Shown: positions 25,301-44,579 of the stretch, piece by piece
Numbering within the stretch: the first letter of the stretch is position 1
How the letters are laid out: every line of letters starts with the position of its first letter
Assembly: GCF_964204865.1 (NCBI RefSeq)
Contig: NC_135257.1
Coordinates: 12,918,151 to 12,982,150 of the forward strand
Direction: 5' to 3'
DNA length: 64,000 nt
DNA from: Styela clava
Lineage: Eukaryota; Chordata; Ascidiacea; Stolidobranchia; Styelidae
The notes under the pieces: generated by a model
Told to the model about the DNA's origin: nothing
Seen by the model: only the letters and a program-made list of their open reading frames with translations
Database searches by the model: none
Made by a program: the position numbers and the translations under genes

Positions 25301-27776
25301 AAAAAATTAAAAGGTATGATTTAGGAAGGCATGTAAAATCACGTTGTTCATGGTAAGCGCAAAATGAAATGGACGACTTAAATTAATCGTTCTGCAAGAA
25401 AATGTCTAACGAGCTCTAAGAGATGAATAATGCAAGATTGTTTACACGCGAGGTATCAGAATACAAATTATGGAATTTTGTAAGCACTTAGTAAAACCCA
25501 AAGGCCAAAATGTTTTTGAGGCGTGTTCGGCGCCTTTGTCTGGCCACAGGAGAAAGTTATAATAAGGCATGAGTCATGTGTTGTCGATATTCATGTGGTT
25601 TGCTCGGATTTAAAAAGTATTTTGACGGTAACTGGAGTGATTTGCTAATCTGGTTTTCTAAAGTATGTGTAGAATCTACACATTCTTACATAATACCATA
25701 TTCATTTAAAACCATTAATAAAAATAACAAAATAGCTAACTCAATAAAGTGTAATTATATTGAAACACAAATGAAAGGTAATAGGTTTTCGGCTCCAGAA
25801 GTATGTGTACCAATATGGAGGTAACTAATTTTGTTCGTCTACTTTACACCAAGTGTAAAGGGGCTGATTACTATGGGCAGGAGGTATATTCACTTGGCCA
25901 ACACAGACAGTCACCGAACTCGTATTAGAACTAAAATAAGGAAAATCGGAATAAAATTATGGTCTAACCCTTACCTGGTACACTCACTACGGGAGTACCA
26001 GATTTCTATGTTTTCGACATAAGATCTGCAATTTGCAAAGTTAGAAACATGATCCGGTGACATAATATTATAACTGGGCGGAAATATTCTGATAGGATAT
26101 AGTCAAAAAATATCCTGTGGTATTTCGTACACTTTTGTGAAGATGAAGTCAGATCTCACCGTTCTCAAATGGTACTTGTCTCTGAATGAGTCAACTTTTC
26201 ATTAATTTCAAACACATTCCATTAATATTATTAAAAAAAAATTAATAAGCGCGTTTCATGGATTCTTGTTCCCAGGAGAACTGTCCTTACTATGTCTCTA
26301 TATTTAGTTATAAACAGTCCAACTGGAAGAAAATTTGCAAATCCAAACTCAAATATTAAAAGTTGAAACATAGAGTGTAAAAGCGTATAATATTTTATGA
26401 TATTTTGTAGACAAATTTCAAATTTATTAGCATAATTAGATAAACGCCCGACACCGTTTTCGTCTTGTCCAAAGCCTAAAGCAGTGCATTTTTATGAGAC
26501 AAATTGATGAAGCTAAATTGATAAGAAAAAAACTGATTGTGTTTCCTCTTGACTTTTTCAAATATGTAAACGAGCGCATACCGGTGTACCAACGTATAAA
26601 AATATGTTGCCTATGGATCATTAACTTAACCATAACATTCAATTTGGTATATGTAATATGAAAGTAATGATGAATAATTAAGAAATTAAATAATAGCGAA
26701 ATACCAAAACTGAATATCGAATTGGATTAGGAAATAACGACCACCCGGTTTTCCAGTTAAAATTAATTATGAAAAATAGATATTCTGGTATGATTTGATT
26801 TGGGTAAATTATTATGCATATCAATTGCAAATAACTCCTTCCGGTTGAATTTTGAATACACCACTAGCAAGCTTGATTTGTTGGAAGTTTTAATGGAATT
26901 CTTGCAAATTGGGGGACAATCCTATTAGTTCGAGATGTTACATCAGCAGTCGGACCACACAAGAAATTGCAATTACCATGTTGTAATGAACGTAGGTGAC
27001 CGTTGACTGGGCAATCTGTTGCATCTGAACTGCATGGAGTCAAAGGACTGATCTGTGTCTTACCTTTTATGCTTAGCCGGTCAAATCAAAGACAGGTAAT
27101 ATTCAAGGCATAATTATGCATTGGTGTATGAACGTGATATCACAACTCTGAAAAAAAATAAAGATAGACCATTTATTTCACGTAATTATTACAGAAGATC
27201 GCACATTTCGGGCCACTTATACCGCTTCAATGAAACACTTGGATTTGATTTTCGCATTTTTACTTTGAACTCAAATAGGCTGCAATTGCTTGTTGGTTAA
27301 GTTTGTGTAATTGGTATCGTCTGTGCACTATCTATCCCTTTCACACAATCACACTTATCTTCCAAATGATACTGTCAGAACATAATCAATAACCCAAGAT
27401 ATCTAATACCTAAACATCTGGTATGCATGCACTTGTTTTCAAAACTTCGCTACATTAATGTCATGCACAAACCGGTTATTGTTTGTGGTCAGTTAGAAAT
27501 ATTTTATCGTTCGGTTGACGTTGTCTGGGTTAGACTGGATTAGGTTTTGATCTTATTATTCCAATAACGAGGTTGTTGCAGATAAGGCAACAAAGCCCCC
27601 GTCAGTTAACTCACTAATATTACATGTTCAAAATGAACTGAAGTAGAATTATCGATTTGACAAATTTTATTGTGACGTCATAATCCAAAATTGTATTTAT
27701 AATAATTGCGCCTTTTTTGACCAGATACTTTCGAAAAGGGGGTTAGATTGCCAACAAAAACACTGTCGAAATCAAA
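22337..27776. promoter_or_regulatory. Intergenic region between divergent SFRP and ODAD3
   Basis: No coding exon is supported in these 5.4 kb. It must hold the promoters of SFRP (leftward) and ODAD3 (rightward). A MITE occupies 25791-25999. Near the ODAD3 end, GTTGCA at 27575-27580 and GGCAAC at 27586-27591 form an X-box-like pair, but with 5 bp between halves where RFX sites usually have 1-3; a CCAAT box is at 27561. Confidence 0.45.
25791..25999. mobile_element. hAT-type MITE, copy M1 (long form)
   Basis: The element starts GGCTCCAGAAGTATGTGTAC and ends CACTACGGGAGTACC, the terminal inverted repeats of the family described at 45150. Flanking 8-mers AGGTTTTC and AGATTTCT are only a degraded target duplication, so this copy is probably old. 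Confidence 0.75.
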
Positions 27777-30700
27777 ATGATTAAATATCGACAAGGAGGA
27801 AGAAAAGATAAGAAAATGACTGGAGATCCGAGTGTATGGGCTATTCAAGATAAAATAACCGAAATTAGAGGTTAGCGTTTTTTTGTTGAATTTTATACCT
27901 CTAAGTTGAAGTAATCAATGTAATGTGAAATTTCGACTCAGAAATGGTTAAACCGTGAGAGAAGTTTTGCGCGGCCTCAAAATCACACAAAATAGGATGA
28001 AAAAGAATTAATTTTGAGAAGACAAAACATCCTTTTCTTTCGACACAAGTGCACATTATCCTCCTGGACGAAAGTTACGATGCATAAAATGTGACCTGAC
28101 TAACTAAAAGGTTTTGTGTTAAATAAGAGCAGTAGAAAATGTACACCGATTACTTTTCTTCTGAAAATCAGTTTTTGAATAGATAAATTGTGATTAATTT
28201 TAAGTACGCAATACTAATACATTTGCAGGGAAGCTCACGTTGAAGCAAAGAGACCAAGAAGCTTATTACGTATTTTCTCAGCAACAAATAAAAGAAAATG
28301 AACAATTGATCAAAAGTTTGAGATCGGAGATTCACGAGAAGCGTGTGCTTATGAAAATGAGCGTAAACGCTGACGACCATGTCATCAGGGAAGGATTTAA
28401 AAAGCATCGCGAAAGTCAACTTGCAATGCAAAGGTACGAATTTTTTTACCTCAAATTTTTTTTTAACTTTCGGTAAGCATACTGAATCTAAAGGCTTTTA
28501 TTATTCTGAACCAGGTTAAAGAAACCAAAAGGTTATAATTGTCCTTTTTCTACTTAATTAGAAGAGACAGAAAATCTGAAAGAAGCGACTCTGGTTTTTT
28601 ATTCGATTAATTCCATATAAATATCCCCCCTTTTATAAAGGTAATAGGGCCCCATGCTTATTCACGAGTTGGATTTCAACGAATATGGATGAACGTAATA
28701 GAATGTACACAATGATGATTACTGGCCAATATATTGTTACTTATACACATATATGGCAAGAGCAAGTGGTAAAATTAAATTTCTTCTAATTCTCCTTAGC
28801 GCCAACTAATGAATGTTTTGTGACGAAAAATGTGATCATCGCATTCCAAGTCAAAATTAGCTTCGATTGTGAGTATTTCAAGTTTTGTTTTTGCATGTGA
28901 AGGTACACCGTTGACAAAGCAAAGAAAGAGAAAAATGAACATGTGTTCGACAAAGTCGGACAACTGGATGCAGCGAGGCATGAGAGAAAGAGAAAAATTC
29001 GAAAAAGGAAGGATCTCGCACTCATCTTGGAAGTTATGAAACGAGATGCAAACGCAGACGTCAAAGATGGAAGCGACCAAAGATTGCGGGTTTTGTCGAC
29101 ATCAATAGATAAAATGCAAATGAAATATTCATCCGCTTGCTTTATACAGAGAACGTATTTGCAGGTATATTCGGAAAAATTATTATTCCTACCTTTCAAC
29201 GTTTGGAAATATTGTCAAAATGTCTTGTAACCTCACATATTGCAGAGGGAAAAAAGTCTGAGTTTGTAGGTATTGATTGTACATCAAATAGCTCAAATCT
29301 GGACTGGCATATTTTTTTGATGTAAGTCTTGACCTAAACAACAAGACCTCTTTATACTCCGTTGGAACAACTGGAAAATTTGGAGACTTTAAATTAGAAA
29401 ACACGAAAAATTGCGACTAAATCTAATTATTTGATATATTCTCACAGTAACTTGCCATTGTTATTTTCAATAGATTCTTCGCCATCTCGAGCGAGAGAAC
29501 CTCAAATTACCGGGCCGGCTTCGTGCTTTGGAACAAAGCATCCTAAATAATAGATCGGAATTAGATGGAGATTTGTTTCAAATCCAGGTTGATGCACGAA
29601 AAGCTTACAGTAACACGAAATCTGTCAAGGTACTTATACTCAATCATGCTACACACTAGCAAATTTAAGCGACACCCCGCCTTCATAATTCTTAGAAAGT
29701 AAGCACACAGAAAATTGTCACTTTTCGCAGGAAAAGATGGAAGAAAAAATAATGAAGGAGAAACGGCGAAGAGATAGAGACCTTGCTGAAGTTAGGCGAA
29801 AATTCAAGAAAATGAATCAGAAGGAAGAAAAGGAATATCGACCACGAAGGCGGATTACACATAGGCAAGAAGCAGACGATCAGGTCAGAATGAATATACA
29901 CTCTACTCGCTAAGTATACAGCATGTGAGAAAACATTAAATAGTTTGCGGCCTCACGTTCAAAAGTTTAAAAAAATCAATCAATGAAATCTCATTTCAAC
30001 TCCCAAATTCATCTGATTGTTTTTGACACCAAAGGAGGAAACAAGCGCAAGCTTTTGGGAAAAGGTGCGGGAATTTTGGATGACAAAACGAGCAATGGAT
30101 GACTTGCAAGAAAAAATGTCTGTTCCTCGCCCACAAGATATTGCGTATTGTTTTCAGAAGCAAATCAATAGGTGAGTAAAGTTCTACCCATTTATACTAA
30201 TGACATGTAAATGATGAACTTATGTTCTATCTAAGATTGAAAAAATCGTTTATTTTATATTCGGAGAAGGGAAACATTCAAAATGTGACAAACAAACATG
30301 TATAAAGTATAGGTTTATTTCGATTCCATAATCAGCATAACAGGCAATAAAATGATTCATAAAAACAACTAAATAAAAACTGATTATGAAAAACAGAAAC
30401 GCAAACAAAACCTTAGACAAGGTTTAACGTACAGAATATATATTTTGCCAAGGAGTGGTACGTGTTCACTCACCTATTGTGCTATCGATTTAGATTATAG
30501 AATTAGCTAGAGATATTTGCCAATCCTTCAAACCCTTTTCAGTTATCCGTTCCTTCTATATTTGCTCATCGTATACTCCAAACTCAGAAATTAGACATAA
30601 TCTTTACAGTCGTTTATTTAATTAATAATATATATCAGCTTAAAATTGTATCATTAATCACACGTCGAATGCACCAGACAAAATGAACTGAAAAACATTC

Positions 30701-32291
30701 TTGAAAATCTGAACTTCAAAAAAAATGCATGGATGCGTGATTTAGGTAAGTGACGTCATCTTCATCCTTTTTTACCCTTGTACATGCGAATAGTCTAGCT
30801 AGCCTTACAACTGATGAACCCTATGTAAGGTATTGCACGCTTTAATTAACGAATGTACATGTAAGTGATGAAGGTGCCTGCTTGTAGATTCCTGAATAAT
30901 TATATATATATATCCAATTTTCAAGAAACTGCGATTTTGTTATAGGCCGAAAGCTTCAAACCCCGTGACTCGTATCTTCTTGCCAGTCATCAGAATTGTC
31001 TGACTTAAGCAATACAAAGGTTTGCTTGATAGATTCTCAGTTATTCCGATAAATCAAACCCTTTTTAGGTCAACAGCAGGAATTGTTAAATGCAGTTTCA
31101 AAATCACACCATGCTATGATTGAAGAATTTGAGATGCATAACGCGGATAAACTCTCGAATTTGGACTGTTTACAAAACGACACAACTATCGTTAAAGAAA
31201 AAGCACTGAATTTGGAAGCCATATTGACAGATGTTATAAACGCAATATCAACAATACATCAAAAAACTTCAACGTGTGACTGGGTCTGTAATTGATAGAC
31301 AAACGCTTTAATTGCTTAAATTTATTGCTGATTAGATTACAGTAATAAAGTTAGTTCGTAGGATAAGCAGTATTGGGCGCACAATCATAAAATATTTGCG
31401 CATCTATAGACTATAATATTGTCCTTTAAAAACAGCGTACCTATTTTGGATCGGATCATCATCAGCAAAGAATAATAAAATTTTAAATTCAATAATCAAC
31501 GAACTTTTCTGTCACCGCTTGGGGATATTGTCCCCATTGTCCAAAGTTGGTGATGCATTCCCAGTTAATCAATAAGATTTATCACATTCTCGTTTGCTAA
31601 TTATTTAGATACCGAAGCATGTTCGTAAACGCAATGCGAGAATACCCCCACTCGACGCGGTAGTTTCATCGGGGGATTTAATGAGAGTTCGAACGAACGA
31701 CGTAGCAGGACTTTTATCCGCATGTGGAGATAAACTCAAAGAACTCCAAATAATGGCAGAAACCTTTCGTCAAACCAAAGAAGTAAGTAGAATTGATAGA
31801 TTAGCCTACGGTACATAGATTCCAATGAACCGAATCAACAAAAACGATAGATGTCATTAATTACCCGCGACAAATATGGAAATTTTACACCTTACCTGCC
31901 ATGGGGCTTCACACCCACATATTCAAACACGAATTTTCCAACATGCTGCTAGGTATATTTGATGGAGTATTCGACTATTTAATCATAAGCTTTTCGAAAG
32001 CCTTGCTTGGACAACGAGTAGAATGATTACACATTTTCACAGGATCTCCTTGCTGAATTTCCCACTGAAGAAGGTCAAGAACTGCTTGTGACCGCTACAA
32101 GCAGCGCACCAGGCAATACGCGGGTCTGCATAGCTGATGAAGATGACTTGTTGATGACAGAGGATTTCTTCGGAGATGATGATGATACGAACGATAAATA
32201 TCTATCTCGAGAAGCTATTAAGAAAAGTATGCTTCAATTTACAGAAAATCAGACGTCACGGAAGAAAAAACGGAGGGCGAAAAAGGAATAA
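27777..32291 (+). CDS. ODAD3: Outer dynein arm docking complex subunit 3 (CCDC151-like)
   Basis: This coiled-coil protein helps dock outer dynein arms on motile cilia and flagella. Ten exons: 27777-27870, 28229-28433, 28903-29164, 29474-29629, 29731-29883, 30035-30171, 30678-30745, 31069-31283, 31609-31782, 32043-32291. They join in frame to about 570 residues (human ODAD3 is 595). Recognition rests on the N-terminal block IQDKITEIRG and KQRDQEAYY, the heptad-rich middle, an LERENLKLPGRL stretch, and the C-terminal signature EDFFGDDDD followed by a basic RKKKRRAKKE tail. One junction is uncertain: exon 8 needs the weak donor TGG/GTCTGT at 31284 to keep frame. Reading through instead gives a stop soon after. 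Confidence 0.88.
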
Positions 32292-32295
32292 TAAA
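32290..32295 (+). terminator. Poly(A) signal overlapping the ODAD3 stop codon
   Basis: The TAA stop is 32289-32291 and AATAAA begins at its second base. If used, the 3' UTR would be only a few tens of bases. Confidence 0.5.
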
Positions 32296-34462
32296 ATCTT
32301 TTATTATTTGGCTCGCTACCAAAAAATATAGAATTTCATTAACTGGTGTGTTATTTCAAAAGATATTCTTCGAGGCAGGAAGGTGGAAAAAATCTTGTTA
32401 TCACAAACAATAACAACACCATCTAAGTTATAAGGAAATTGGTTACACGACTTTCTCCGAAAATTACTTAAACTTAAAACTGTATTTTTTAAGGCTTCAA
32501 TTGGTAGAAAACGAGACTTTGTTGCTGCGTCCCAACCAAGTGTCCGATTCGGAGATCGTGAGCAGTGCTGTGGAATCGAGAATTTCGAATATATTTTCTC
32601 TAGAGTCAAGAGTCGTGTTTTCAAACTCCTGTGAGACGGAGTCTAAATTATCTGGAGTCGGAAACGTAGACATTCAAACGCCCAAGTATTCACTACCAAA
32701 TTTTGATTTTCTCGGTGTTCGGGACTGGTGTCTAGTTCCAGTCTAGTTTTTTTCCCTCAGCCGAGAGACAGATTTTTTGTCTATTGCGAATTTTCCGCGA
32801 CTCCGCAAGTCATGGTCGTGAGTGAAACAGACTATAATAAATTATTTTGGGCGTTTCAGAGTTAAAAACATGCCTTCGTCTGTGGCTATACTACTTATTA
32901 TATGCCAAAGCGTCAGCACATCATATTGATCCTGCTTAATATGTATTCAGGTCGCCAATAGTGAGCCTACCATCGGTTGATTGGGAAAAGCCATGTAAAT
33001 AATCAAATTTTCACTTGAACTAGTTTTCAATCAGCTGTTGCCTGACAAGATTGACTCTAATTGTTTTCAAATGCCATGTTAATGCCACCTAAAATCTCTG
33101 CTCTTGTAGTTGAGAGCTTGAGATAATCTGTCAAAAGAGTTAAAATCTATATTGATTTATATGGATTTACCAGTCAATCCGTAAGGTTTTTTATTGTGTC
33201 ACAGAAAAAAATTTCATAGTAAAAGAGCAGCACAGCAGCTCATATAACCTGCCATCTCAGAAATGAATAGTTGCTAAGACAATTTCGCCAGTAATATAAG
33301 TATACGCACAAAAACAAGTTTCACAATGTGTCCGAAAGCTTGAGAGTGAAAGGCAGTCATGCAACTTGTTCATTGAAAAATATGCCAGTCCTATAGTTTC
33401 AATGGTTTTGTTCAACTTACAACAAAGAAATTTGAATAGAATATAACAAGCGACAATAAAGAATTCACAGGTTTTATACATTTCTGCCTAGCAGAGATCA
33501 TCCAAAAAGACCCTTTATGCAGTGTTATCAATGGAAGGGTTTTATTTGGCAAAGTTTAAATAGGAATTGCTACTGTGAGAATTTGCGTGCATCATACACA
33601 CATTCATATGGTGAAGACAAATGAACCATAACAAACACTGTTATGAGATGCAATACCAATAATTACAGTAATCAATCAACAGGGAACATCCTTCATAGCA
33701 TAACGCTACAAAACATGTATAACAAGACTGTGCCAAAATCCAATTGAGAATTATTTACTTGTATCATGAAAATATTCAGTAATTGAAGAATAGATGTTCA
33801 AAATAAATCGAATAATAAAAATACATTATATTCGATATAGTGGACCTTGATTTTAAAGTTATCAATAGTGAATTGTTATTCTGACATCTAACTAAATATT
33901 CCACGAATAATAACTGCTTTGCCTTAATTCTGACAACTGTAAACAAACAGTAAACCAATCTCAATACCGTCTGGTGTTAAAATTTCAGTGGTATAAACAT
34001 CAATCTTTGTAAATATACAATGAATTGTGTATGTTGTTTGTTGATAGAGCCACATTCAAAGTATATTTTATATTTGAAAATATTTTTTCTGAATTTCGGA
34101 AAAAAAATATGGACGCTTCATACAAGATCCAATTTTGAATGTGTTTAAATTAGTAATAACAACCATGACACTAAATGAGCAGATGGATGCCCAACATATG
34201 ATAGGCAGTGATCACAACACAAGATATATTTTAGAGCCTTTAGAGTGGAAAAATCACATTTTGTCAAAGGCAGAAAAACTTCAACTTTACCCTGCGCTTG
34301 CTAAAAGTCGCCATTTTGAAAAAATGCAGCTTTTAGTCTAAATATGCAATGATAGGAAACACAAAAAACTTACACAAGGAAGGAATGTGAGAAAAAAGTG
34401 CATTTCAAACAAGAAACTAGCTTTTTATGACTTTGAGTCAATTCAGCAAGAACAAGTTTTTT
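32296..34462. other. Interval between the 3' ends of ODAD3 and RNF4
   Basis: I see no gene. An 81-codon frame at 32501-32746 has no recognisable domain. Minus-strand AATAAA (TTTATT on plus, near 33540) could end the RNF4 transcript, giving a 3' UTR of about 0.9 kb. Confidence 0.45.
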
Positions 34463-36774
34463 TCAAACGGGCAAGTATAGAGTATGTACTTTCCTAGAAT
34501 CCAATTTCTTTCGGCAAGTTGGGCATTTTTTATTATGATGTATTGCAGTTGCTATGCAAACGTTACAAAATATATGACCACATATTGTCGATTTTACTTG
34601 ACCTCCATTTCGAACAATCTGGAAAAAGGAATATTGCCATGAGTCATTTGCATAATCAATACAATTCAAAAATGGCATTCATTAATGGATTTATATAATA
34701 GTTTCATGCAAAAAACAGATGAGTATTCAACATTGTGAATAGTCAATCCACCATTGTAAATTATGAAATAGTGTTTGTGATACAAGTCAATAACATATAT
34801 AAAGTTGTAAAAACCAGGGGTCGGCAACCTTTTGTCGCTCGCGGGCCAAAATTAAAGGTTGCAAGTCATTGGCAGGCCGCACATATTTTTAGAAAGTTAA
34901 AAATTGAATGGATGACCGATGAATCACATTTTATCACACAGATCATAAGTTAAATTTTAAGCAGCGCACGAAGACTGACCATTTGAATTTTTTTTGCGCC
35001 ATTAAACCATTTGCACTTAGCATTAACTTTTCTGCGTTTTGTTGCCATTTGTCTAAATTATAATTAAATTATACGCTCATTAAACGAGTAATGGTGAATT
35101 ATATATTTATTGCGTTATAATATAATTTAGTCTACACGTAAATTCTTTTGCGTAAACAATATAATCGACAAAACAGCTATAATTTGTTCCTATAATTCAG
35201 TGAAGCGTCGCCGGCCGGATTCGCGGGCCGTAGGTTGCCGACCCCTGTTGTAAACAATCAAGTGTGTCAGCGTTATATGAAAGCTTTGTTTAGAATAACA
35301 GGAGTACAGAGCCCAGATGAATAAAGCAAATATCACAACAATATATGATATCTGTATCCGAATATTATCAGTATAACAATGATTGATTTCATAACATAAC
35401 AAGCTTATTGACAAAACTGAACTATAGAGGACTGGTTGGGAAACCCAAACATAGAAAAACATAGCCAATATTGCTCATACAATAGTTTCAAGTTCCCACT
35501 AAGATGATTAAATTAGTAGTAGCCTCAAAAGTAAATTAGAAAAAGTACAGCACCTTAGAGAACCTTTCTAAACAAACAGGACACGACAGCGCAGGTTGTG
35601 TGGGAGTTGGACTTTCGACAGATTCATTTAGTTCCTCCTCTCCATCACTGATTTCAAATGTTACTGGCGCAGGCTAATGTAAAATAGAAAAAAAAAATAA
35701 TGCCAGTTAAAAGTGCTGAGCTGATTTGACTGCTTTTATCCGACAAAAGGCTTCGAAGGCATAAGTATATAGCCCACACAAATTTTAAAATCTGAAGGGT
35801 ACAACTCCTTTCTTATAGCAGTTAGTATCATATTATAAAACAAACAATTTTTTACTGCTTTGACATATACCAACCTCTCTTGTTGCTGTGTTAAAATCTG
35901 GTGAGGTTAGATCAACAATAGCATCTGGAGAACAGGTCAAATCAACTAGAAAAAATACAAGGCATGTACAAATGATTTTATAACCTGTTGAAGTCCTGAA
36001 TTATTTTGGCAAACTGGTTGTTTCTTCACCTTGGTAGCTCATTACATATCAGGTGCTACTTGACAAGATTCTCGTTCAGCGTGAAGATGTATAAGTGTTA
36101 AAAAGGGAGAAGCAATTGACTTCAATGAAAAGTCATTATGAATGTGCTGGAATTATTGATAAAACCTGAAAGAATATCCCTTGAAAAACTAGTCTATAAA
36201 ACTACCTCAATGAAAAACTGATTTAGCTTCACACTAAAACATCATACTGTTTTTTGAGTACCCAATTATTAATCTTTTAAAAAAAAAACATACCGTATGT
36301 AGCCTATGTTAAAAATACAGCTGGAGATAAACAAAAGAGCATACAGAGACTCATTGAAATTTACCAATGCTAGTATCTGCGTCGGTGTTCAACTCTGGAA
36401 GCATTCTTCTACGACGTCTCGGTATTACAGAACTATTTGTTGTGGTTGGACTTGATGGACTATCTAGAACGATTATGTCAGCAGAACTTCTCCTCATATT
36501 TCTTCTAAACAATATTCGTTACAAACTTTAAAAAATTGTTTTGGAGAAACAAATAAATCATATTTGTTAAATTGGAAAAAATAGATTTTATGGGTTGAAA
36601 TAGACATTCATAATTGTTATGCACAATGCAAAAACCTAAATAATTTCAGAGAAAAAAATGTATGAAAATGAGAAAAAGGGATAAATTTGCTTACCTTCTG
36701 AGTCGTCGACTTCTCCCACTGTCTGTGACAATATTATTCCCAATTATAATTTGGGGTGAGTTTTCAGTCATCAT
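34463..36774 (-). CDS. RNF4: RNF4-like SUMO-targeted RING ubiquitin ligase
   Basis: This nuclear E3 ligase binds poly-SUMO chains and ubiquitinates the modified proteins. Five exons in minus-strand order: 36774-36695, 36504-36365, 35945-35875, 35673-35554, 34618-34463. All join in phase to 188 residues; human RNF4 is 190. There are three SUMO-interacting motifs: IIVLD at about 37-41, IVDLT at 73-77 and IVDLT at 83-87. An RRRRR run separates the first two, as in RNF4. The C3HC4 RING has C128, C131, C150, H152, C155, C158, C169 and C172, with the family signature CPTCRKK near the end. Two consecutive ATGs open the frame; the first is chosen. Intron 4 contains a hAT MITE. Confidence 0.93.
34815..35247. 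mobile_element. Non-autonomous hAT element inside RNF4 intron 4
   Basis: The left end CAGGGGTCGGCAACCTTTTG and right end TAGGTTGCCGACCCCTG form inverted repeats; further in, both ends carry a GCGGGCC block. CAGGGGTCGGCAACC-type ends are typical of hAT transposons. The flanks TTGTAAAAAC and TTGTAAAC look like an 8-bp target duplication with a slipped A run. No transposase frame is present in its 433 bp. Confidence 0.85.
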
Positions 36775-38366
36775 TCGACAATAACAGAGCTATAGTATAG
36801 CTTATAGATAAACAAGTCAGCTTGGAATAAAGTTTGAAGTGAGGATAAACATTTGGGTCTAGTATAGTTTAGTACCACAAGTACTTTCGGTTTTTTTGTA
36901 CATGTTATTCCTAGCTCCCACTTGACTATGTCATCCAAAAATTATGTCACTACGACTTCACAATCACGTCATAGAGCTTGCCAAGTTTAGCTACCATCGT
37001 CCGAAATGGCATCTGCGCAGACTATACCGAACTCACTAACGTCAGCCTTCTCTCATATCGGGTTCGTTGCAACGAGAAAACGAGAGAAATAGCTTGCTCG
37101 ATTTCATCTGCGCATGTTGGACGACCATATGTACACTTTGGAGGTATTTATTACGCTACTGTGGCGTCGTAGTGACGTAATATTTTGGTGACGTAGTCAG
37201 GTAGGGGTTAGGATTGACATATGCAATAATTGTCGAGCCAGACCAACCAGAAGTGCATGTGATATAAACTATACCGGACCCAAACATTCAACCGACAGCT
37301 CGAATATCGATAAACTGTGTGCTAGAGGTGTAATAAACCTAGCATACTGCTGTACTGGCATAAGTAACTTGAAAATGACAGCCTGTTATAGTACGGTACT
37401 TCCTTAATAAAAAATTTTTAAATGGATATCATTACATTTTCTGCAAAGTCGTATAATGACAACAAAATTCACTCCAACATGCCAAGCCCAGTAAGGCTTT
37501 AAAGGACTGAAAACAAATTACTTATACAAATTCAAAAATTTATAAAATAATGGTGGAGGGCAGATAATAAGTCTTATATTTATATTCTTGTAGAATTGTA
37601 GTCTGAAAATAGGATAAAGATAAGGTAATTTTTTTTAAAATACATCGAACATCTGTATACTCTGATATAACAGTATCGTGATTATAAATTGTTCCGTGTT
37701 CGATTATTCAAAATACTGCACTAATTCAGTAATTGAATACAAAAAATAAATTGCTGAGATGTTACGGTACCGGTATAACTACAATACATTTCAGTTATCT
37801 CTGTATCTAAAGACCAAAAATCAACAGCCTCCCTCTGTACGAAGACATTTCAGATTTCAACATTTTAGCGACTTCAGCCACTTTGCTCTGTCGAAAAAAA
37901 GCATCCACGGATAATTCTTCTGTTTTGATTTCAGCTGTTAGTAACTGCAGCCGCCCACTCTACTGAAAGAAGTTTCATCCGCTTTTTAGATTTGTGTACT
38001 TCAGTGATTTCAACAACCCCACTCGTAAGTAAAAATTTCAGTCATTATTCTCGTTCGAAGACTTTCAGACTTTTGGGAACTAGGTAAGCCAGTTCGCAAC
38101 TTCCTGATTTCTGGAATTTGCTGTCCACTCGGAAAAAAATGTTCTTTCGTTAGTTTCCTTTTCTGGTTATTCAATATTGTCCATGCGCTAGTTGGCGCAA
38201 GAGTTCGTTTCTGCATTGCTTGGGCTTGGTGAATTGATTCACGGGGTGCAGGAGCGAAAGGAATAGAGTCGACCAATAGTGTTGCTGATAATCTAGAACT
38301 AGAGGTCCTGCTTTGTCGGCTTGGTGACAGTCTACACACTGACTCAATTTACACATCATTGAAAGT
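36775..38366. promoter_or_regulatory. Divergent promoter region, RNF4 and PGGT1B
   Basis: These 1.6 kb separate the start codons of two head-to-head genes, and I see no exon. A local GC-richer patch at about 36970-37160 contains two ATCTGCGCA sites (one continuing to TGCGCATG, NRF1-like). It is the most promoter-like part, close to the RNF4 start. Confidence 0.4.
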
Positions 38367-44505
<6,139 letters not shown>

Positions 44506-44573
44506 TTTTCTTCCAACTTTTCTCATTGCCTTTCTTATTGTCATACATGGAATTCCCACACATGGGAACGGGA

Positions 44574-44579
44574 AATAAA
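44574..44579 (+). terminator. Poly(A) signal of PGGT1B
   Basis: AATAAA lies 69 bp after the stop codon within GGAAATAAAATTTTG, consistent with a short 3' UTR. Confidence 0.6.

Noticed and set aside
28786-29199. A 137-codon minus-strand frame
   Set aside because: It is antisense to the ODAD3 exon at 28903-29164 and is low-complexity hydrophobic; the plus-strand exon has proper splice sites and family homology.
32501-32746. An 81-codon frame downstream of ODAD3
   Set aside because: It has no recognisable domain, splice partner or family resemblance, and it lies in the 3' flank.
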